Shown here piece after piece: positions 52,637 to 62,383 of a DNA stretch of 64,000 nucleotides. Numbering within the stretch: the stretch's first letter is position 1; the number at the start of each line of letters is the position of its first letter. This stretch comes from Salinibaculum sp. SYNS191. GTDB taxonomy: Archaea; Halobacteriota; Halobacteria; Halobacteriales; Haloarculaceae. The position numbers were made by a program, and so were the translations under genes. A model generated the notes under the pieces. That model had not been told where the DNA came from and did no database searches. It was given only the letters and a program-made list of their open reading frames with translations. The DNA lies in the NCBI RefSeq assembly GCF_037338445.1, contig NZ_CP147838.1, positions 3,348,001 through 3,412,000 of the forward strand, given 5' to 3'.

Positions 52637-53881
52637 TCACTCCGCCTGGGCGGGCGCTTCGAGTTTCTCCAGGTCGATGTCCTCTTCGAGCAGGAGTTCC
52701 TTCTGGTCGGCGACCTGGCGCTCCTCGCGGATGAGCTGTTTGAGCTTCGACTGCTGGGAGAGGTCGCCGATGAGGACGCCGCCGATGAGCTGGCCGTTCT
52801 TGAAGGCCAGACGGCGCCACTCGCTGTCGGAGTACTTGCGCTCGGCGGTTTCCTCGCCCAGCGTCGGGTGACCGAAGGAGAGGAACGGGAAGTCGAAGTG
52901 CGTGATGGAGTACGAGGAGACCCAGCGGAACTCCTCGGCCTCGCTGTCGGCGACCATGTTCCGGCCCGCAGTCGCCCCCTGTTCCTTTGCGGAGCCCCAG
53001 GCGCCGTTCTGGGCGCGCTCGCCGAGGATGGTGTCGTGGAACTGGGTGATGTCGCCGGCGGCGTAGACGTCGTCGACGTTGGTCTGCATGTACTCGTCGA
53101 CGACGACGCCGTCGTCGGTTTCGATGCCGGAGTCCTGGAGCCACTCGATGTTGAAGTCCAGGCCGATTGCGATGCCACAGAAGTCTCCCTCGTAGCGGTC
53201 GCCGTTGGGGTCGACGGCGGCGGTGACGTGGCCGTCGTCGTCGGTCTCGAAGTGGTCGACGCCGGACTCGAAGACGGGCGTGACGCCGTTCTCTTCGAGG
53301 GCGTCGTGGATGATTTCGGCCCCGTCGAGCGAGAGCGCGTAGCGCCACCAGCGGTTGCCCCGCATCAGGTAGTTCGCCTCGATGTCCTGGGCGGCACAGA
53401 TTGCGGCGAGGTCGATGCCGAGCAGGCCGGCACCCACGACGATGCCCTTCTCCGCCTGGTCGGCGTGTTCGCGAATCTTGCGTGCGTCCTGGAAGGTCCA
53501 GAAGTGGTGGATGCCGTCGGCGTCGGAGTTGTCGACCGGGAGCTGTATCGGGGTGCCGCCGGTCGCAATCAGGAGTTTGTCGTACTCGAAGGACTCGCCC
53601 TCGTGGGTGTAGACCTCGTGAGCGTCGGTGTCGACGCCGGTCACGTGGGTGTTCAGGTGCAGGTCGACGTCGCGCTCCTCGTACCAGTCGGGTTCGTGGA
53701 TAGAGATAGGGGCCTCGGGCAGTTTCCCCTTGGCGAACTCCTTGATGAGGATGCGATTGTACAGTGCCTCTCCCTCGTCGGTGATGACCGTCACGTCCGC
53801 GTCCGGGTCCCGCTCCCGGATTGTCTCGGCGGCGGAACTCCCGGCGATGCCATCACCGACGATTACGTGCGACGTGCTCAT
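52637..53881 (-). CDS. NAD(P)/FAD-dependent oxidoreductase
   Basis: A 414-residue pyridine nucleotide-disulfide oxidoreductase-fold protein. FAD motif HVIVGDGIAGSSAAETI at the front, the ATG region KLLIATGGTPIQLP, the NAD motif GIVVGAGLLGIDLAAIC, and VYAAGDITQFHD. It resembles rubredoxin/nitrite reductase flavoprotein halves and ferredoxin reductases. No partner gene lies next to it. Divergent from the DUF6149-type gene. Confidence 0.9.
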   Translation of the reverse strand: MSTSHVIVGDGIAGSSAAETIRERDPDADVTVITDEGEALYNRILIKEFAKGKLPEAPISIHEPDWYEERDVDLHLNTHVTGVDTDAHEVYTHEGESFEYDKLLIATGGTPIQLPVDNSDADGIHHFWTFQDARKIREHADQAEKGIVVGAGLLGIDLAAICAAQDIEANYLMRGNRWWRYALSLDGAEIIHDALEENGVTPVFESGVDHFETDDDGHVTAAVDPNGDRYEGDFCGIAIGLDFNIEWLQDSGIETDDGVVVDEYMQTNVDDVYAAGDITQFHDTILGERAQNGAWGSAKEQGATAGRNMVADSEAEEFRWVSSYSITHFDFPFLSFGHPTLGEETAERKYSDSEWRRLAFKNGQLIGGVLIGDLSQQSKLKQLIREERQVADQKELLLEEDIDLEKLEAPAQAE

Positions 53882-54010
53882 AACTGGCGGTTGGATATGG
53901 GGCCTAATGTGGATTGCTATCTCCGTGGCGGGGTTGTGACGCCCTCACACCCCGCTGGCGACTCCCGCATCCGGACGATTCAAGGGTCTCGTGTCCCTAC
54001 CACGGGTGCG

Positions 54011-54610
54011 ATGAAAATCCGTCAGAACGTCCGTCACTGGGCAGCCAAGCAGGCACTGACTGCGCCGGTCGTCAGCGGGTACGTCAACGACAAACTGGTC
54101 GACATCCACACCAGCGTCTTCTCGGACCGCGCCGACCCGGACCGCCGCGCCGAGCGCAAGGCCCACCTCGACGACTTCTTCGACGCGACGATGGACACCT
54201 ACGTCGCGGCGCTGGAAGACGGCTTCCCGGAGGCCGAGGCCCGCGAAATCACCCACGCCCAGGCCAACTTCGACTTCTACAACCACGGCTGGACGGAGAT
54301 GATGGAGTTCCCCGTCGACGAGGTGGAAACGCACTACGACCGCTATGCGGACTTCTTCCAGAAGTACGACATCACCATCGACGACCCGCTGGGCGAGTTC
54401 CGGCCCGCCGCTGGCATCACGGAGGCTCCGTCGACGCCCGGGAAACTGGACGACCCCGAACACCCCCACGCGGAGGGCGGGTTCGCGGACGACGTCTACG
54501 TCGAGACGGGGGACGGCGAACTGGTCGTCGGTGGCGGCGAGGAACCCGAGCAAGTGGACGTGGCGGAGGCTCCCGGCGTCCCCGACGATGCCGACGAGGC
54601 CGACGCGTAG
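54011..54610 (+). CDS. DUF6149-type haloarchaeal protein
   Basis: A 199-residue protein (MKIRQNVRHWAAKQALTAPV; KAHLDDFFDATMDTYVAAL; HAQANFDFYNHGWTEMMEFP) with an acidic tail. The family is restricted to haloarchaea as far as I recall; function unknown. It converges with the lipoprotein gene at 54638. Confidence 0.75.
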   Translation: MKIRQNVRHWAAKQALTAPVVSGYVNDKLVDIHTSVFSDRADPDRRAERKAHLDDFFDATMDTYVAALEDGFPEAEAREITHAQANFDFYNHGWTEMMEFPVDEVETHYDRYADFFQKYDITIDDPLGEFRPAAGITEAPSTPGKLDDPEHPHAEGGFADDVYVETGDGELVVGGGEEPEQVDVAEAPGVPDDADEADA

Positions 54611-54637
54611 CCCGCGCCACGCTGCAAGCCCTCACGC

Positions 54638-55270
54638 TTATTCGGTGACGACGTCTTCCACCTCGAACAGCGCGATGCACTCGACGTCCTCGGCGTCGTC
54701 GCCGTCGCCGTACCAGCCGTGGACGGCGAAGGCGTGCACTCCGGGGGTCACGTCGGCGGTGACCGCCAGGGTTCGCTCGGCCATCGGCGAACTGTGGGTC
54801 TGCCGCGAGAGCACCCACTCGTAGGTCTTCCCCGCCGGCACCTCCATCTGCGGTTCGACGTGCGCGTCCGGCGCGACGTGGGTCCACTCGCCGTCGAGCT
54901 TCTCCTTGACCGCCCAGGCGTGAGGGTTCAGTTTGAACGCCCGGTCGGCGTCGTTGTGGAGCGTGAACGTCACCGTCTCGACGGTGTCGTCGCCGTCGCC
55001 GACGCGGAGTACCTCGGCGGATGGTTCGAGGAAGACGTCGCCGTCCTCGCGGCTGTGCCAGCAGACGGTGCGGTCTGTCTGCGTGAAGGACGGGCAGGGC
55101 TCGTCGGCGAAGCGGTCTTCGGGCGTGTCTGCCTTCGGGTCCTCTGTCGGTGCCGGGGTCTGTGTCTCGGTGGGGCGCTCGTCCTGTGGCTGGTCGGCAG
55201 CGCCCGTACAGCCCGCCGACGCGGCGGTCCCGGCGAGCGCGACGAGGAACGTTCGGCGGCGTAGTTTCAT
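54638..55270 (-). CDS. Tat-exported lipoprotein 1 (paralog of the next gene)
   Basis: A 210-residue lipoprotein (MKLRRRTFLVALAGTAASAGC, RR and lipobox Cys) with a Thr/Pro/Glu-rich spacer and an extracellular domain whose start is CPSFTQTDRTVCWHS. The gene at 55378-56187 has the same domain layout (CPTFEWAAKTVCHHT), so the two are likely duplicates. The beta-sandwich-like domain pattern (FTLHNDADRAFKLNP) is unassigned. The start after 48 upstream bases is chosen by the signal peptide. Confidence 0.75.
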   Translation of the reverse strand: MKLRRRTFLVALAGTAASAGCTGAADQPQDERPTETQTPAPTEDPKADTPEDRFADEPCPSFTQTDRTVCWHSREDGDVFLEPSAEVLRVGDGDDTVETVTFTLHNDADRAFKLNPHAWAVKEKLDGEWTHVAPDAHVEPQMEVPAGKTYEWVLSRQTHSSPMAERTLAVTADVTPGVHAFAVHGWYGDGDDAEDVECIALFEVEDVVTE

Positions 55271-55377
55271 GTAGCCGATAGTACGCAAGCGGGGATAAAG
55301 GGTCTTCAACAGACTCAAACGGGCGTTTGAGTCGCGAGTGTGGCACCTCGCTGTCGCCTGTGGGGCGCACGGTCCCG

Positions 55378-56187
55378 CTAGCGCTCGGAACTCACGTTCG
55401 GCGCGTGCGTCGCCGTCCCCCGGCCCGCTGCGGGCTGTTCAACGATGGTGGGGTCGGAGACGGGTGTCTCGGGTGTGAGGCCAGTGGGTTCGACCCGGCG
55501 CACGGAAAACGGTGCGACACAGACGAAGTCCGGCCGGTCGGCGCGCAACACCGGGACGGCGAAGGCGTAGATACCGGGCTCCAGGTCGACCCGCAGTCCC
55601 GTCACGTTGACCGCGCCCGAGGGAACCGACGTCCGGACGCCGACGCGCCACCAGTGGTACTCCTCGCTGTAGATTGTCCTGGTACATCCCGGTTCGCCGC
55701 CGGCGACGCTCTCCCAGGTCCCCGCGTCGTCGCGCTGGAGGACCGACCAGGTGGCCGGCTGGGTCCGGACCGGTCCGTCGCCGCGGTTGACGAGGACGAA
55801 GGACACCGCCTTCCCGGCGTCCTCCTGGACGAGCGCCCGGTCCTCCATCCCGACGAGCACCACGTCCTCCTCCGCGATGTCGCTGGTGTGGTGGCAGACG
55901 GTCTTGGCCGCCCACTCGAAAGTGGGACAGCCGACGTCGTCGAACCACGACGACGCGCTCGGCAGGTCGTAGACCGGCGGGTGGTCCGGGTCGTACGGCC
56001 CGTCGTCGGTCTCGCAGGGGTCGCCCCCGCCGACGGGTGGGCGCGTCCCGTCGGGCGTCTCGGTCGGGGGCACCTCCACCGGCGTCAGCGTCTCCTCCGG
56101 CATGCCGTCACCGCCGAGCAGGCCCGAACAGCCCGAGAGGCCGGCCATTCCGGCACCCATCGCGGCCAGCAGGTCGCGTCGGTTCAC
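55378..56187 (-). CDS. Tat-exported lipoprotein 2
   Basis: A 269-residue lipoprotein (MNRRDLLAAMGAGMAGLSGC) with a Pro/Thr-rich spacer and a beta-rich domain of about 190 residues containing CPTFEWAAKTVCHHTSD and VSFVLVNRGDGPV, parallel to lipoprotein 1 upstream (WYGDGDDAEDVECIALFEV against VLRADRPDFVCVAPFSV). Probably extracellular and membrane-anchored, function unknown. Confidence 0.75.
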   Translation of the reverse strand: MNRRDLLAAMGAGMAGLSGCSGLLGGDGMPEETLTPVEVPPTETPDGTRPPVGGGDPCETDDGPYDPDHPPVYDLPSASSWFDDVGCPTFEWAAKTVCHHTSDIAEEDVVLVGMEDRALVQEDAGKAVSFVLVNRGDGPVRTQPATWSVLQRDDAGTWESVAGGEPGCTRTIYSEEYHWWRVGVRTSVPSGAVNVTGLRVDLEPGIYAFAVPVLRADRPDFVCVAPFSVRRVEPTGLTPETPVSDPTIVEQPAAGRGTATHAPNVSSER

Positions 56188-56246
56188 ACACGCCGGTTCA
56201 CAGGCTCGACAGAAATGTCTTCCAGAATCTCAGACGCCTGTTTGTG

Positions 56247-57581
56247 TTATCGGGTCGCACGCGGCGGCGTGGCGCGGTCGGCAATCGCGTCCGCGCAGGC
56301 GTAGCCCGCCTCGATGCCGCCGTTGAGCGAGCGTTCGGGGTACTGCGCCCGCGAGGCCATCCCGGCGTAGTAGACCCCCTCGGCCACGTCGTCGCCGAGG
56401 TCGTAGGGAATCACCATGTCGAGGTACCCCCGCTCGTAGATGGGCGCGGTCCGGGGGTTGCGCGCCGTCTCTATCCAGTTCACGTCCGCGCGGTCGAAGT
56501 CGGGGAACAGCGACTCGATGCCGTCGAGCCACGCCGCCTCGACGCCGGCGTCGTCCATCTGCCACAGGTCTTCCTCGGGGCTCTGGATGTAGCTGACGGC
56601 GTACAGCAGGTGTTCGCCGCCGTAGCGCTCCGGCGAGACGAAGTTCGTGTGCTCGATGAGCGCGCCGAAGGGAACCTCCTCGGCGATGTTCAGCCAGTAG
56701 GTCTCGGTCAGCGACTCGGGCATGCTGATGACCGAGCAGACCGTCCCCTGGAAGTCGATGTCGCACTCGTAGCCGGTCAGCGCCTCCAGCACGTTCGGCA
56801 TCGTCGCGACGACGGCCGCGTCCACGTCGTGGGTCGTCGCCCCGGCGTCCGTCTCGACCGTCAGCGACTCGACTGCCCCGTCGGCGCGGCCGAGGTCGGT
56901 CACGCGCGCGCCGGTCGTGATGTTCTCCCGGCCGACCGACTCCACGAGCGCGTCCAGCAGGACGCCGAAGCCGCCGTCGAAGTAGCCCAGCACCTCGCCT
57001 TTCAGGATGTCGCGCTCGCCGCGGAACTTGACCCGGCCGAGCAGCCACGCGGCGCTGACGTCCTCCCAGCGGTCGCCGAACTTCGCGCGCAACAGCGGCC
57101 GGAAGAAGTTCTCGAAGCAGCCACGCGAGGTGTGGTCGAGGATGAAGTCCTTCACCGGCACGTCCTCGAAGTCCTCCAGGCGCTCGTAGGTGTCGAAGGA
57201 GGGTCGGCCGCCGCGGACGTCGACGTCGAGTACGAGCATCCCCAGGCGGAACTTGTCGTACAGCGAGAGGTGGGGGTAGGCCAGAATCTCCCAGGGCTTG
57301 TTCATCGGGTGGACGACGCCGTCGACGTAGTAGGCGTCGGAGCCGTAGCGCCACTCCAGGCGGTCGCCCAGGCCGAGGTCCTCGGCGAGTTCGACGATGG
57401 TCTCCTCCGACTTCGAGAGGTGGTGGTAGAACTTCTCGATGCGGTCGCCGTTCGTCGCGTACGTGGCTGCCAGCCCGCCCAGGTCCTCGCTGGCCTCGAA
57501 GACCTGCACTTCGTGGCCGCGCTCCTGGAGCCGGTGGGCGGCCGCGAGTCCGGCGATGCCGCCGCCGACGACGCCTATCAT
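56247..57581 (-). CDS. FAD-dependent amine/protoporphyrinogen-oxidase-like protein
   Basis: A 444-residue FAD enzyme with the Rossmann motif MIGVVGGGIAGLAAAHRLQE and AAVVATMPNVLEAL, similar to the NAD(P)/FAD oxidoreductases of the protoporphyrinogen oxidase/amine oxidase group. The C-terminal GVYYAGMASRAQYPERSLNGG is conserved in phytoene/protoporphyrin type enzymes. The substrate cannot be read. Divergent from the beta-propeller gene with 90 bases between. Confidence 0.85.
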   Translation of the reverse strand: MIGVVGGGIAGLAAAHRLQERGHEVQVFEASEDLGGLAATYATNGDRIEKFYHHLSKSEETIVELAEDLGLGDRLEWRYGSDAYYVDGVVHPMNKPWEILAYPHLSLYDKFRLGMLVLDVDVRGGRPSFDTYERLEDFEDVPVKDFILDHTSRGCFENFFRPLLRAKFGDRWEDVSAAWLLGRVKFRGERDILKGEVLGYFDGGFGVLLDALVESVGRENITTGARVTDLGRADGAVESLTVETDAGATTHDVDAAVVATMPNVLEALTGYECDIDFQGTVCSVISMPESLTETYWLNIAEEVPFGALIEHTNFVSPERYGGEHLLYAVSYIQSPEEDLWQMDDAGVEAAWLDGIESLFPDFDRADVNWIETARNPRTAPIYERGYLDMVIPYDLGDDVAEGVYYAGMASRAQYPERSLNGGIEAGYACADAIADRATPPRATR

Positions 57582-57636
57582 TGGCCGTTCTTCCGCGCTC
57601 GCGTGGATAGGTTTTGTGTTGTGGACTGCTTTCGAA

Positions 57637-57647
57637 AAAATACTTAC
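57637..57647 (+). promoter_or_regulatory. TATA-like box for the beta-propeller gene
   Basis: AAAAATACTTA 25-35 bases before ATG 57672. Confidence 0.45.
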
Positions 57648-57671
57648 GAGCAGGGCAGCCAGCCCGGAACG

Positions 57672-58859
57672 ATGACTGACCGCCTGTTCTCCCGTCGCGC
57701 GGTCCTCGCGAGTGGTGGCCTCGCGGTCGCCGCGTTCGGCGGGAGCGCCCTCCTCGACGCGGAGACGTTCGACGGGCCGGGACCGGCGGACCGGACCCGC
57801 GTCTGGCGACAGCAGTGGGGCGACCCGACCCTCTCGAAGTTTGTGCCGGTCTCCCTGGACCCGAGCAAACTCTCCCCTGGCTGGCACGTCCGGCCGTCGG
57901 TCGAGGCCGACCGGCCCTCCGACCTGCACGTCCCCTGTCTCGGCCGCAATCGTGTCGTCGTCCGCCAGGGCAATGCCCTCCGGTCGTACGACCGCGACGA
58001 CGGCTCGCTGGCCTGGGAACGCCGCTTCGAGCCCGGTCACCTCGGCGCCGTCGCACGCGTCGGCGAGACGTTCGTCGTCCCCGCCAACCGCGGGGTGAGC
58101 TTGCTCGACGCCCCGACGGGCAAGACCCTGTGGGTCGGGGAGTACGAGACGCCAGGCGTGCTCGCACCCCTGACCCACCGCGGCGACGCCTACCTCCCGA
58201 CCGATGTCACCGCCGGCGACGAGCGCTACCACGTCGTCCAGCCGCGGACCGGCTTCAAGCAGTGGGGGTTCGACGCCAACCACGGACACGCGACCGCCGC
58301 CGCGGGGGACCGGCTGGCGTGGCTGGGCGACGCACTGACCGTGACCGACCGCCGGGGCGACCACCAGTGGACTGCCGACGTCGAGGTGCCGACGTACACG
58401 TACGGCGGTGCCCTCGCAGTCGGTGAGGGCCGCGTCGTCGTCCGTGACTGGCGCGGCGAGGGACGGGCCAGTGTCGCCGCCTACGACACGGACGACGGCA
58501 CGCGCCGGTGGCGCGTCGAGGGCTTCCGCGACGAGGGGCTGGAACTGTCGCTCGGGCCAGATGCCGTCTACTGTTTCGTGAACTCGACACAGGCCCCGCG
58601 ACGGCTCGTCGCCCTCGCCACGGCTACGGGGGAACAGCGCTGGGCGACCGACCGGTACGAGGTCACCCGATCCCCGCTCGCGACGATTGACTGGCTGTAC
58701 GTCCCGACGACGGATGGGCTCGCCGTCCTCGACCCGGCGACCGGCCGCGAGGCCGCGCGCTTTTTCCCTGGCGAGCGGATTCAGTCGGCCGCGGCCGTCG
58801 TCGACGGCGTCGCGGTCGCCGCCGGAGGAGTCCTGCGCACACTGGGGAGGTCGGCATGA
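57672..58859 (+). CDS. Tat-exported PQQ-like beta-propeller protein
   Basis: A 395-residue protein with a Tat signal (MTDRLFSRRAVLASGGLAVA) and then about seven WD/PQQ-like repeats (SYDRDDGSLAWERRF, LLDAPTGKTLWVGEY, VVQPRTGFKQWGFD, AYDTDDGTRRWRVEG). It folds into a beta-propeller outside the cell. PQQ itself need not be bound. It shares a 4-base overlap with the membrane protein gene. Confidence 0.85.
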   Translation: MTDRLFSRRAVLASGGLAVAAFGGSALLDAETFDGPGPADRTRVWRQQWGDPTLSKFVPVSLDPSKLSPGWHVRPSVEADRPSDLHVPCLGRNRVVVRQGNALRSYDRDDGSLAWERRFEPGHLGAVARVGETFVVPANRGVSLLDAPTGKTLWVGEYETPGVLAPLTHRGDAYLPTDVTAGDERYHVVQPRTGFKQWGFDANHGHATAAAGDRLAWLGDALTVTDRRGDHQWTADVEVPTYTYGGALAVGEGRVVVRDWRGEGRASVAAYDTDDGTRRWRVEGFRDEGLELSLGPDAVYCFVNSTQAPRRLVALATATGEQRWATDRYEVTRSPLATIDWLYVPTTDGLAVLDPATGREAARFFPGERIQSAAAVVDGVAVAAGGVLRTLGRSA

Positions 58860-59296
58860 GCGACCGCGACCCGCTCCCCGTCGGCGAGGCGGTCCTCTAC
58901 TACGGCCCGGCGGTGTTCGTCGCCCTCCAGAGCGTGGGCCGCTCGGTTCTCGGCGCGGTGCTGGTCGACCCGCTGCCGGTGCTCCCCTTCGACGGGACTG
59001 CCGTCCTGCTGTCGGCGCTGGTCGGCGCGCTACTCGGTCGCTGGGGTGCTCGCCCGCGCCCGCTGGCGCTGGGGGCGGTTCCGGTTCTCGCCTGGGTCGT
59101 CGCAGGCGGTGCCCGTTCGACGGGTCTGTTCGTCGACACGAGCGTCGGTCTGGTCTCCGGCTCGGTGGTGGTGCTCGCCGACCTCCTGCTCCTCTGGGCC
59201 GGCGCGTACGCCGTCGCGGGCGCGGTCGTGTTTGCCCTCGACTGGGAGCGTATCGCCGCCCCGGTCGGACGGCGCATCTACCCCGAGTCGGACTGA
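58856..59296 (+). CDS. Four-helix membrane protein, unknown
   Basis: A 146-residue protein with four hydrophobic helices (around 16-40, 48-64, 70-90, 95-125) and short loops. It starts on the ATGA overlap with the propeller gene, so the two are co-translated and perhaps interact at the membrane. Function unknown. Confidence 0.7.
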   Translation: MSDRDPLPVGEAVLYYGPAVFVALQSVGRSVLGAVLVDPLPVLPFDGTAVLLSALVGALLGRWGARPRPLALGAVPVLAWVVAGGARSTGLFVDTSVGLVSGSVVVLADLLLLWAGAYAVAGAVVFALDWERIAAPVGRRIYPESD

Positions 59297-59377
59297 GCGG
59301 CCGCCACCGCGAGAGCCCGCACCGTCCAACTGCGCCAGTCCGCTACCTTTTTGCCCGCAGTCACGGAACGGCGGAGT

Positions 59378-60256
59378 ATGCTGACCGTTCGGGCGCCGGC
59401 GACGAGCGCGAACCTCGGGAGTGGCTTCGACGTCTTCGGCGTCGCGCTCTCGCGCCCGGCGGACGTGGTCCGCGTGGAGAAAGCCGACCGGACCACCATC
59501 GAGGTCACCGGGGCCGGCAGCCAGTACATCCCGGAGGACCCCGAGAAGAACACCGTGGGAGCCGTCGCGGAGGCGCTTTCCGCGCCCGCACACATCGAGA
59601 TAGACAAGGGCGTCCGGCCGGCGTCGGGACTGGGTTCCTCCGCGGCCAGCGCCGCCGCCGCGGCCGTCGCGCTGAACGAACTCTACGACCGGGGGAAGAC
59701 TCGCAAGGAACTGGTCCCCATCGCCGCGAAGGGCGAGGCCGTCGTCTCCGGCGACGCCCACGACGACAACGTCGCACCCGCGATTCTCGGCGGGTTCACC
59801 ATCGCGACCGACGACGGCGTCCGCACGGTCGACGCCGACGTGCCGCTGGTGGCCTGCCTGCCCGACATCGTCGTCTCGACGCGCGACGCCCGCCGGGTCG
59901 TCCCCGACGGCGCGAAGGTCTCCCAGCTCGTCGAGACGGTGGGCAACGCCGCCACGCTGACGACGGGGATGCACCGCGACGACCCGGACCTGGTCGGCGC
60001 GGGCATGTACGACTCCGTGGTCACGCCGGCCCGCGCGAAACTCATCGACGGCTACGACGACGTCCGGGAGGCCGCTTTCGACGCGGGCGCGACCGGCGTC
60101 ACGATAAGCGGTGCCGGCCCGACGGTCATCGCGGCCTGCCACGAGGGCGACCGCCGCGACGTCGGCGTCGCGATGCTCGACGCCTTCGACGCCCACGGCG
60201 TCGATTCGCAGGTCTACCAGACCCGCATCGGCGAGGGCGCGACGCTGTTCGACTGA
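59378..60256 (+). CDS. thrB: Homoserine kinase
   Basis: A 292-residue GHMP kinase phosphorylating homoserine for threonine synthesis. The Gly-rich ATP motif RPASGLGSSAASAAAAA is intact; N-terminal VRAPATSANLGSGFDVFGVAL and C-terminal ISGAGPTVIAAC are typical. The start is chosen at MLTVRAPATS. Converges with the MscS gene (1 base apart). Confidence 0.96.
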   Translation: MLTVRAPATSANLGSGFDVFGVALSRPADVVRVEKADRTTIEVTGAGSQYIPEDPEKNTVGAVAEALSAPAHIEIDKGVRPASGLGSSAASAAAAAVALNELYDRGKTRKELVPIAAKGEAVVSGDAHDDNVAPAILGGFTIATDDGVRTVDADVPLVACLPDIVVSTRDARRVVPDGAKVSQLVETVGNAATLTTGMHRDDPDLVGAGMYDSVVTPARAKLIDGYDDVREAAFDAGATGVTISGAGPTVIAACHEGDRRDVGVAMLDAFDAHGVDSQVYQTRIGEGATLFD

Positions 60257-60257
60257 C

Positions 60258-61586
60258 CTACTTCTCCGTGCCGTCACGCAGCGTGTCGTCGTCCGTCGAC
60301 GCGTCGTCCCCGGCCGACCCGTTTCCAGACGCGCCGTCGCCGTCCGGTCCCGCCACCCGCCGTGCTTCCTCGGGCCGCTCGGTCGTCGGCCGGATGCTCT
60401 CGGTCTCGGGCTTTCCTTGCCGGATGCGGAACCCGCCGGTCTCGGCCCGTCCCGAGAGTTCCTGCTGCGGGAAGGGAATCTTGATGTCCTCCTCGTCGAA
60501 GGCGTCCTTGATAGCGCGAACGACGGCGTCGACGGCCTGCCACTTCCGCGGTGGCATCGGCTGGTCGATCCAGAAGCGCAGTTCCAGCACGACCGCCGAG
60601 TCGCCGAAGGACTTCGGGACGACCTGCGGCGGCGGCGCGTCGGCGACCGGGCCGAGGTCACGCATCGCATCCAGTGCCACCTCGGCGGCGTGGTCGGGGT
60701 CGGTCGCGTAGTCGATGCCCACGTCCTGGCGGATGCGCAGGTGCCCGCGCTCGCTTCGGTTGACGATTGGCTTGTTGCTGACGCTGTCGTTCGGCAGGAC
60801 GATGGTCTCGCCGTCGAAGTTCTTCAGCCGCGTGTTGACGATGGTGATGTCGGTGACGATTCCCTCCTTCTCGCCGACCTCCACCCAGTCGCCGATAGTG
60901 AACGGGCGGGAGAACATCAGGACGAACCCGGCGATGAGCGACCCGAGCGTCTGGCGGGCGGCCAGGCCGACGACGATGCCCAGGAAGCCGGCCCCGACGA
61001 GCAACCCGGAGAGGTCGACGCCCCAGACGGTCAGTCCGCCGGCGACGAGCAGCGCCAGCAGGCTGATGTTCCCGACGCGGAGGATTATTTCGCGCTGGTG
61101 GTCGGTCACCCGGTCGCTGTCCTCCGCGAACCGTTCGATACTGTCGTCTAGCACGTCCGACGCGACGTAGGCCACGAGCACGAGCGCAGCCGTCGTCACG
61201 ACCTGTCCGAGGACCGGAATCGAGAGCCCGACCAGCGTCAGCACCTCGACGGCGAGGTCGATGAGCCCCCAGACTGTCAGCAGGGTCACGGACGCCAGCA
61301 GCACCAGCGCGACCTGTATCGTCCGGAGGAAGAGGCCGCCGATGGTCGTCGGGACGTACTCGCCGACCAGGTCGACCGAGGAGGCCATCCGGCCCGAGGG
61401 CAGGCTCCGGCGCACCACGCTGGCGACCCGGCGGACCAGCAGCGGCGCGACGACCAGCGCCACGACCACCGTGACGAACACGACGCCGGCCGTGAGTGCG
61501 AGCCGTCCTTCGGTCGAGGTGACCTGTTCGACGACCGAGCGAATCTCGGACGGCAACGTCACGTTCTGCAGCACGACCGGGTCCAT
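60258..61586 (-). CDS. Mechanosensitive channel, MscS family
   Basis: A 442-residue channel. N-terminal helices (LALTAGVVFVTVVVALVVAP and two more) are followed by the pore helix and the MscS domain (GFLGIVVGLAARQTLGSLIAGFVLMFSRPFTIGDWV), then the beta and alpha-beta cytoplasmic domains and a long acidic tail. Opens upon membrane tension to release solutes during osmotic shock, important for halophiles. An upstream GTG (61595) could add three residues. Confidence 0.92.
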   Translation of the reverse strand: MDPVVLQNVTLPSEIRSVVEQVTSTEGRLALTAGVVFVTVVVALVVAPLLVRRVASVVRRSLPSGRMASSVDLVGEYVPTTIGGLFLRTIQVALVLLASVTLLTVWGLIDLAVEVLTLVGLSIPVLGQVVTTAALVLVAYVASDVLDDSIERFAEDSDRVTDHQREIILRVGNISLLALLVAGGLTVWGVDLSGLLVGAGFLGIVVGLAARQTLGSLIAGFVLMFSRPFTIGDWVEVGEKEGIVTDITIVNTRLKNFDGETIVLPNDSVSNKPIVNRSERGHLRIRQDVGIDYATDPDHAAEVALDAMRDLGPVADAPPPQVVPKSFGDSAVVLELRFWIDQPMPPRKWQAVDAVVRAIKDAFDEEDIKIPFPQQELSGRAETGGFRIRQGKPETESIRPTTERPEEARRVAGPDGDGASGNGSAGDDASTDDDTLRDGTEK

Positions 61587-61628
61587 ACCGCCCACGGACG
61601 AATCGCCGCGACTTGGGCCTTTTCCTCG

Positions 61629-62321
61629 TCAGTTACGTGCCCATTGCTTGCTCGTTGATGCACTGACGGTCACGCCGCGGCTGTAGGAGAGGACCGGGTC
61701 GGCGTCGGGCTCGTCGAAGCCGTTGGCCGCGAAGATGGTGTTCTCCCGGACGTCCCACGTCGCCGGGGAGAGCGTCCAGGGCTCGTGTTCGATGTCGGCG
61801 TACCGGACCGTGCCGTTCCCGGTCTCCGTGAAGTAGCGGTACCGCTCGGTCAGGAAGTGCTCGCGGGTCCCCGGTTCGGGCTGGAACGGGTCGCCGTCGG
61901 GGCCGTAGGTCCCGGCGAACCGACAGGGCCGGGCTCCGGGCGTCGTCCGGCGGCTCTCGAACCGTATCGGCGGGCCGGGGTCGTACTCCATGTCCGCGAA
62001 GTAGTACGGTAACTGGTTGAACAGCCGCGCCCCCAGCACGCCGAGGACGTCGTCCGCGTCGAGGTTGAAGAAGTACACCCCCGGCGCGCCGTCACAGGTG
62101 ACGTAGGTCCGGAGGTTCAACTCCGGCGTCGTCAGTCCGAGGGCCGCCGGCAGCCCCTTCGGTCGGATGTCGGCGATGACGAAGGGTACCACGGAGAGAT
62201 AGGCGTCGCCCTCGAAGGTATCGAGTTCGAAGCGTTCGGGGACGTGCGGGCGCACGACGGCGGGGTCGACGGGATAGCTGGCGAACAGGACGTCGCGCCA
62301 CTCCATCTCGAAAGCCGGCAT
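61629..62321 (-). CDS. YqjF-like protein (DUF2071)
   Basis: A 230-residue protein of the YqjF/DUF2071 family, with the usual N-terminal WRDVLFASYPVDPAVVRPHVP and ELNLRTYVTCDGAPGVYFFNLD. Members have acetoacetate-decarboxylase-like beta folds; no activity is known. Separated by about 60 bases from the lipoprotein gene upstream. Confidence 0.88.
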   Translation of the reverse strand: MPAFEMEWRDVLFASYPVDPAVVRPHVPERFELDTFEGDAYLSVVPFVIADIRPKGLPAALGLTTPELNLRTYVTCDGAPGVYFFNLDADDVLGVLGARLFNQLPYYFADMEYDPGPPIRFESRRTTPGARPCRFAGTYGPDGDPFQPEPGTREHFLTERYRYFTETGNGTVRYADIEHEPWTLSPATWDVRENTIFAANGFDEPDADPVLSYSRGVTVSASTSKQWARN

Positions 62322-62383
62322 ACGTGGACGTACGGGCCGAGCGAACGGAAATGTTGTGCATCCGGCGACAGAATCCGTCCGGG

